Positions 22,529 to 26,177 of a stretch of 26,177 nucleotides of DNA are shown here, piece after piece. Origin of the DNA: an uncultured Helicobacter sp. (GTDB taxonomy: Bacteria > Campylobacterota > Campylobacteria > Campylobacterales > Helicobacteraceae); contig NZ_CALBGN010000004.1 of the NCBI RefSeq assembly GCF_937893305.1, forward strand, positions 1-26,177, written 5' to 3'. Below the pieces are notes generated by a model. That model ran no database searches and had not been told where the DNA came from. It saw nothing but the letters and a program-made list of their open reading frames with translations. Both the position numbers and the translations under genes were made by a program. Each line of letters starts with the position of its first letter. Positions within the stretch are counted from its first letter, which is position 1.

Positions 22529-22920
22529 AAGAGGCAATTTTACAAACTCTAGCAGAGATTGATACAAGCACGGAATCTATGGATTCCAAACCCATTTTAC
22601 AAGCCCCAGTAGCAGAACGAGATGCACTTTTAGATGTGCTTCCAACAGAACAAATTACTAAAAGCACGGATACACAAAGCCCATATGAACGCAAGATTGA
22701 AAAGTTAGATTTTAAAAACACAGAAGAACTTAAAGCACTTCTTAGCAAATATTATTTAGAAGAAGAAAAGTTTTTAAATGCTTTACAAGAAAGGATTCTT
22801 GTCTTATTTGAAGGCTTGCAGTCCCCAAATAATCGCAATATAGAGAATAAAGTGGATATGATTTTAAACTTTTTAGAATACACTTTAGCAATTATTGATG
22901 AAAAAAAGAGCCAAAAATGA
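22519..22920 (+). CDS. CiaD-like domain protein (tentative)
   Basis: A 133-residue protein with a variable, Thr/Pro-rich first half and a conserved-looking C-terminal helix pair, EEEKFLNALQERILVLFEGL then NKVDMILNFLEYTLAIID. That C-terminal pattern resembles the CiaD-type domain of Campylobacter, where CiaD is a host-cell invasion effector; many relatives are simply conserved hypothetical proteins. I cannot verify the match without a profile search. Start ATG at 22519 lies within the preceding gene, with AAGGTGG about 12 bases upstream; an in-frame GTG at 22504 is an alternative. It contains an inverted GGAATC-TATG-GATTCC pair at 22571-22586. Confidence 0.6.
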   Translation: MELKEAILQTLAEIDTSTESMDSKPILQAPVAERDALLDVLPTEQITKSTDTQSPYERKIEKLDFKNTEELKALLSKYYLEEEKFLNALQERILVLFEGLQSPNNRNIENKVDMILNFLEYTLAIIDEKKSQK

Positions 22921-23179
22921 AAAAAATTTACCTATTTACTTTTGATTTACCATTTTCTTTTATAATTTCGTCATCTCAATGGGATGAGTTGAGAGACAAG
23001 CTTGAGAAATTGAGTTTGGTTTTCCTTTTAGGAAGTGTATTTCATCCACTCCTCCTTTGTTTAAGGACACTTAGTGTGAGTAAGTTCTTTGAAAATATTA
23101 TTTTTTCTAGCAGGTGTTTTCCTAGATTTTTATTTAACCCCCTAAAATACCCAATCCTCCTTTTTGTTAGGAGAACACT
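22921..23179. other. structured leader / possible dispersed repeat before the response regulator
   Basis: This 259-bp gap has a TATAAT at 22961-22966. An inverted repeat TCTCAA/TTGAGA lies at 22974-22994 and a near-palindrome ACACTTAGTGT at 23067-23077. Two similar blocks, ACTCCTCCTTTGTTTAAGGA (about 23048-23067) and AATCCTCCTTTTTGTTAGGA (about 23152-23171), can each fold as TCCT...AGGA hairpins. The second block pairs with the response-regulator ribosome site (AGGAG, 23169-23173). An 89-codon open frame (22917-23186) runs through it but has unnatural composition and overlaps genes at both ends, so I do not call it a gene. Confidence 0.45.
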
Positions 23180-23863
23180 ATGCTAGAAGTGTTGATGATA
23201 GAAGATGATTTAGAGCTAGCGACCATTCTTAGTGAATATTTAAGAGCTCACAATATTAATGTAACAAATTATGATGAACCATATACTGGTATGAGTGCGA
23301 TTAACACTCGACATTTTGACCTCCTTCTTTTAGATCTAACACTCCCAAACTTAGATGGGCTTGAAGTTTGCAAGAAGGTCGCAAAAGAAAAGCATATCCC
23401 AATAATAATCTCTTCTGCAAGACACGATATAGATGACAGAGTCTTAGGATTAGAATATGGTGCTGATGACTATATTCCAAAACCTTATGATCCAAAAGAA
23501 CTCATTGCAAGAATTCATAGTGTCCTTCGTAGATATAATTTAGCAAAAAACCCAGATAATACAAAATTCTCTATACTTCCTTTCCGACTTGAGAAAGGGA
23601 GCAGAGAGATTTATTTAAATAACGAACTTCTAGAACTTACTAAAGCAGAATATGAAATTTTATGCTTTATGCTAGAAAATGTAAATCAAGCTCTAACGCG
23701 TGATTCTATCGCAACACACGCTGATTCTATCAATCCTGATTCTAGCAACAAAAGTATTGATGTGATTATGGGGCGTTTGCGTGCTAAGATTGAAAAAAAT
23801 GGTAAAAAATACATTTTCTCTGTGCGCGGAATCGGCTATAAGCTACAACTAAAAGATGATTAA
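23180..23863 (+). CDS. arsR: OmpR-family response regulator, ArsR (H. pylori acid response) / CprR-like
   Basis: A 227-residue response regulator. The receiver domain has the acidic pair EDD (residues 8-10), the phospho-acceptor Asp52 in LLLLDLTLPNLDGLEV, a switch Ser in IIISSARHD and Lys in YIPKPYDPKEL. The C-terminal winged helix has ELTKAEYEILCFML and SIDVIMGRLRAKIE with SVRGIGYKL. The sequence and the order regulator - kinase - hemB match the essential ArsR of Helicobacter pylori, which controls acid-responsive genes such as urease; the Campylobacter counterpart is CprR. Orthology is inferred from motif similarity and context. AGGAG lies six bases before the ATG but can pair with an upstream TCCTCC. 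It overlaps the kinase gene by 8 bases. Confidence 0.85.
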   Translation: MLEVLMIEDDLELATILSEYLRAHNINVTNYDEPYTGMSAINTRHFDLLLLDLTLPNLDGLEVCKKVAKEKHIPIIISSARHDIDDRVLGLEYGADDYIPKPYDPKELIARIHSVLRRYNLAKNPDNTKFSILPFRLEKGSREIYLNNELLELTKAEYEILCFMLENVNQALTRDSIATHADSINPDSSNKSIDVIMGRLRAKIEKNGKKYIFSVRGIGYKLQLKDD

Positions 23864-25094
23864 AAACTCTATTATTGTTAAAATTTCGATTCTATTTATT
23901 GTAGCAATCATTGGCTTAGGCGCGTTTTCTTATTATTTTATCCGTGAAGAAATCCAAAAAGAAAATTTAGAAAATCAGCTAAAATACAGCCAATTTTTAG
24001 CCACAATCAATCAGCTTGTACGTTTTGGTGGTAATGTAGAGTTGATTGAAAAATATCTCTATGAGCTAGAATTACAACAAATTCAAGAAGAAGAGGCTTT
24101 AAAAAAATTTGAAAATCATCTAACTCCAAACCTAGTAAATGGAATCATTGCAAAAATTATCAAACAAGACAATGGCGTGTATTTATTCTTACAAACTCCA
24201 ACAGAATGGAGACTCTATGGGGATTTGCATAAAAATAAATTGTTTAATTATTATTTGATTACATTTTTTGCGTTTTTAGTTGTTGTGTTTTTGTTTGCCC
24301 TTGTGATTAAAAGCATTTTGCCCCTTAAAGTCTTACGCAAAGAAATTAGAAAATTTGCCAATGGTCAAACAAACATTGCGTGTAGAATCAACCAAAACGA
24401 TGAGATTGGAGAACTTTCCAAAGAGTTTGAAAATGCTGTAGAAAAAATTAACGCCCTAAATCAATCCCGACACTTGTTTTTGCGCTCTATTATGCACGAA
24501 TTAAAAACACCTATCACAAAGGGTAGAATCACAGCAGAAATGATTGAAGATTCTATTTATAAAGAGCGTTTATGTAGCGTATTTGAACGCCTAAATTCTT
24601 TAATTAATGAGTTTGCAAAAATTGAAGAGTTAAGCTCACGCAATTATTGTTTAAACAAACAAGATTATCTTTTAAGTGATCTTTTAAATCAAGCTTTTAC
24701 AATGCTACTTTTGGATCAAGCGCAAATCCAAGATCTCTTTAGCCTGCCTAGTGAAAATTATGTATTGCGCTGTGATTTTGAAATGCTCACTTTAGCAATC
24801 AAAAATCTACTAGATAATGCGCTAAAATACAAAAGCAAGGGCAAGGTAGAGATTCGCGCACAAGGAAATGATTTAGAGATTCTAAACTTTGGTGCGCCGC
24901 TTCCTTACTCACTAAAAGATCATTCAAAGCCGTTTTTTAAAGATGAAAAATCTAATAAAAATGGCGGTCTTGGACTTGGAATCTATATTGTCAAAAGCAC
25001 GCTAGAATCACAAGGCTTAACCCTTGATTATGCGCATCATAACGATAAAAATATTTTTATCATAAAAGGCGCAATCACTGAAAATCAAAAATAA
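23856..25094 (+). CDS. arsS: membrane sensor histidine kinase, ArsS / CprS-like
   Basis: A 412-residue sensor kinase. TM1 is at ~7-29 (ISILFIVAIIGLGAFSYYF) and a ~100-residue periplasmic domain follows. TM2 is at ~130-152 (LITFFAFLVVVFLFALVI). A HAMP segment then leads to the H-box RSIMHELKTPITKGR with phospho-acceptor His214. The ATP-binding domain shows the N-box NLLDNALKY and the G-box GGLGLGIYIVKS. It would phosphorylate the adjacent regulator. In H. pylori the homologue senses low pH through periplasmic residues. This periplasmic domain appears to contain no histidine, though acidic residues are plentiful, so if pH is sensed it must be by another chemistry. The start overlaps the regulator by 8 bases. 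Confidence 0.87.
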   Translation: MIKNSIIVKISILFIVAIIGLGAFSYYFIREEIQKENLENQLKYSQFLATINQLVRFGGNVELIEKYLYELELQQIQEEEALKKFENHLTPNLVNGIIAKIIKQDNGVYLFLQTPTEWRLYGDLHKNKLFNYYLITFFAFLVVVFLFALVIKSILPLKVLRKEIRKFANGQTNIACRINQNDEIGELSKEFENAVEKINALNQSRHLFLRSIMHELKTPITKGRITAEMIEDSIYKERLCSVFERLNSLINEFAKIEELSSRNYCLNKQDYLLSDLLNQAFTMLLLDQAQIQDLFSLPSENYVLRCDFEMLTLAIKNLLDNALKYKSKGKVEIRAQGNDLEILNFGAPLPYSLKDHSKPFFKDEKSNKNGGLGLGIYIVKSTLESQGLTLDYAHHNDKNIFIIKGAITENQK

Positions 25095-25103
25095 AGGAAT
25101 CCT

Positions 25104-26078
25104 ATGTTTAAGCGTTTAAGAAGAGTTAGATTAAATCCTATTGTGCGTGATCTTGTAGAAGAAAGCAGTATAAGAGTGCAGGACTTGATTTATCCACTAT
25201 TTATCACGCACGGAGAAAATGTTAAAAACACCATTGCAAGTATGCCTGATGTCTATCAACTAAGCATTGATAATGCTCTAAAAGAATGCGCCACACTCCA
25301 AAAGCTAGGAATCCGCGCGATAATGCTTTTTGGGATCCCATCTCTTAAAGATAGCGTAGGTTCTGAAGCATTAAGTGAGCAAGGCATCATTGCTCAAGCC
25401 TTACGCGCAATTAAAGAAAAGTTTCCAAACCTACTTTTATGCGTGGATTTATGCTTTTGTGAATACACAGATCACGGACATTGTGGAATCCTAAATCCAA
25501 AACTACAAAGCGTGGATAATGATTTAACACTAGAGATTTTAAACAAGCAAGCCCTTGTGCTAGCAAAGGCTGGAGCGGATTTAATCGCGCCAAGCGGAAT
25601 GATGGACGGGATGATTTTATCTTTGCGTCAAGCTTTAGATAATGCGGGATTTTCACATCTTCCACTAATGAGTTATTCTACAAAGTTTGCAAGTGGATAT
25701 TATGGACCTTTTAGAGATGTAGCACAAAGCACGCCAAGTTTTGGAGATAGAAAAAGCTATCAACAAAACCCGGCAAACCGCAGAGAAGCAATCCTTGAAA
25801 GCTTAGAAGATGAGGCGCAAGGGGCGGATATTTTGATGGTTAAACCTGCTCTTGCTTATCTTGATATTGTGCGCGATATTAGAGAAAGAAGCCTATTGCC
25901 TCTTGCTGTGTATAATGTCAGTGGAGAATATGCAATGCTAAAATTTGCACAAAAAGCAGGGCTAATCGACTATGAGCGCGTGCTAATGGAAACAATGCTA
26001 GGCTTTAAGCGTGCTGGAGCAGATATTATCATCACTTATCACGCCAAAGAAATTGCAAAACTACTTATAAATCTTTAG
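25104..26078 (+). CDS. hemB: delta-aminolevulinic acid dehydratase (porphobilinogen synthase)
   Basis: A 324-residue TIM-barrel enzyme joining two 5-aminolevulinates to porphobilinogen in heme synthesis. Schiff-base lysines are Lys194 (SYSTKFASGYYGPFR) and Lys247 (DILMVKPALAYLD). A cysteine-rich zinc site is formed by Cys117, Cys119 and Cys127 (DLCFCEYTDHGHCG), so this is the zinc-dependent form. ATG follows AAGGA by six bases, 9 bp after the kinase stop, so it is probably co-transcribed with the two-component system. Its heme would supply cytochromes such as the phenol dehydrogenase partner encoded upstream. Confidence 0.97.
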   Translation: MFKRLRRVRLNPIVRDLVEESSIRVQDLIYPLFITHGENVKNTIASMPDVYQLSIDNALKECATLQKLGIRAIMLFGIPSLKDSVGSEALSEQGIIAQALRAIKEKFPNLLLCVDLCFCEYTDHGHCGILNPKLQSVDNDLTLEILNKQALVLAKAGADLIAPSGMMDGMILSLRQALDNAGFSHLPLMSYSTKFASGYYGPFRDVAQSTPSFGDRKSYQQNPANRREAILESLEDEAQGADILMVKPALAYLDIVRDIRERSLLPLAVYNVSGEYAMLKFAQKAGLIDYERVLMETMLGFKRAGADIIITYHAKEIAKLLINL

Positions 26079-26122
26079 TCCGCGTAACATTAATTTTCTA
26101 TGATTTTGATTTTCATTGCAAA

Positions 26123-26148
26123 GGAATCCAAAACTCCATTTGGATTCC
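26123..26148. terminator. hairpin of two inverted GGAATCC copies after hemB
   Basis: GGAATCCAAA (26123-26132) pairs perfectly with TTTGGATTCC (26139-26148) around a six-base loop, 45 bp after the hemB stop. The stem is strong, but no T-tract follows on the plus strand. Paired inverted copies of an abundant genomic word acting as terminators are known for uptake sequences in Neisseria and Haemophilus. Confidence 0.5.
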
Positions 26149-26177
26149 ATATAAAAGAGAATAATTTGTAAGTTTCC

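Noticed and set aside
22917..23186. 89-codon open frame before the response regulator
   Set aside because: It overlaps both neighbouring genes, has no ribosome site of its own beyond the preceding gene, and a composition rich in Phe/Leu/Ser from pyrimidine runs. Hairpin-rich DNA explains it better than a gene.

Overview
The window reads as chromosome of a low-GC Campylobacterota bacterium, most likely an enterohepatic or gut Helicobacter. The clues are the AT-rich genes, promoters that are mostly a bare extended -10 box (TATAAT or TAGAAT) with no clear -35, and the order response regulator - sensor kinase - hemB. That order matches the acid-responsive ArsRS/hemB neighbourhood of Helicobacter pylori. 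This placement is inference; no rRNA gene is present to confirm it.

Layout. Positions 1-321 hold a leftward tRNA cluster (Lys, Glu, Val and a cut Asp). It is followed by a CinA/PncC family gene (leftward) and a PPK2 polyphosphate kinase. Positions 2415-5724 are an island of decay. It contains a broken family 8 glycosyltransferase, then a leftward four-gene operon in which every gene carries frameshifts or stops. Rebuilt by joining frames, that operon encodes: (A) a Sec-exported protein with a classic double-glycine processing site, (B) an unrecognised protein, (C) an outer-membrane beta-barrel ending in Phe, and (D) a Sec-exported C39-type cysteine peptidase. Together they look like a dead export-and-process system, similar in logic to the Pseudomonas functional-amyloid (Fap) operon. 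About 700 bases of gene-free sequence with degenerate repeats follow (5725-6451).

Positions 6452-8939 form an intact, translationally coupled three-gene operon: a Tat-signal protein, a flavoprotein of the vanillyl-alcohol oxidase / p-cresol methylhydroxylase family, and a Sec-exported cytochrome c. This looks like a periplasmic 4-alkylphenol dehydrogenase feeding electrons to respiration. A perfect 16-bp palindrome sits just upstream of its -10 box.

Positions 8953-15771 carry proA, a hemerythrin with a cysteine-rich tail, a DUF342/FapA-type protein, hisF and a Cache-domain chemoreceptor. Positions 15965-21870 carry trpS-bioD and DUF507-carA-bioF-bioG-bioC, joined by one-base TAATG stop/start overlaps. 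Late pimelate-branch biotin genes are thus interleaved with tryptophanyl-tRNA and carbamoyl-phosphate genes; bioA and bioB are not in the window. The end holds a rhodanese, a small TPR-like protein, a CiaD-like protein, the ArsRS-like two-component system behind a structured leader, and hemB.

Across the window the hexamer GGAATC/GATTCC is several-fold more frequent than base composition predicts. It occurs in all frames and sometimes as inverted pairs. It is sparse in ppk2, the decayed island, the first part of the flavoprotein gene and the chemoreceptor.
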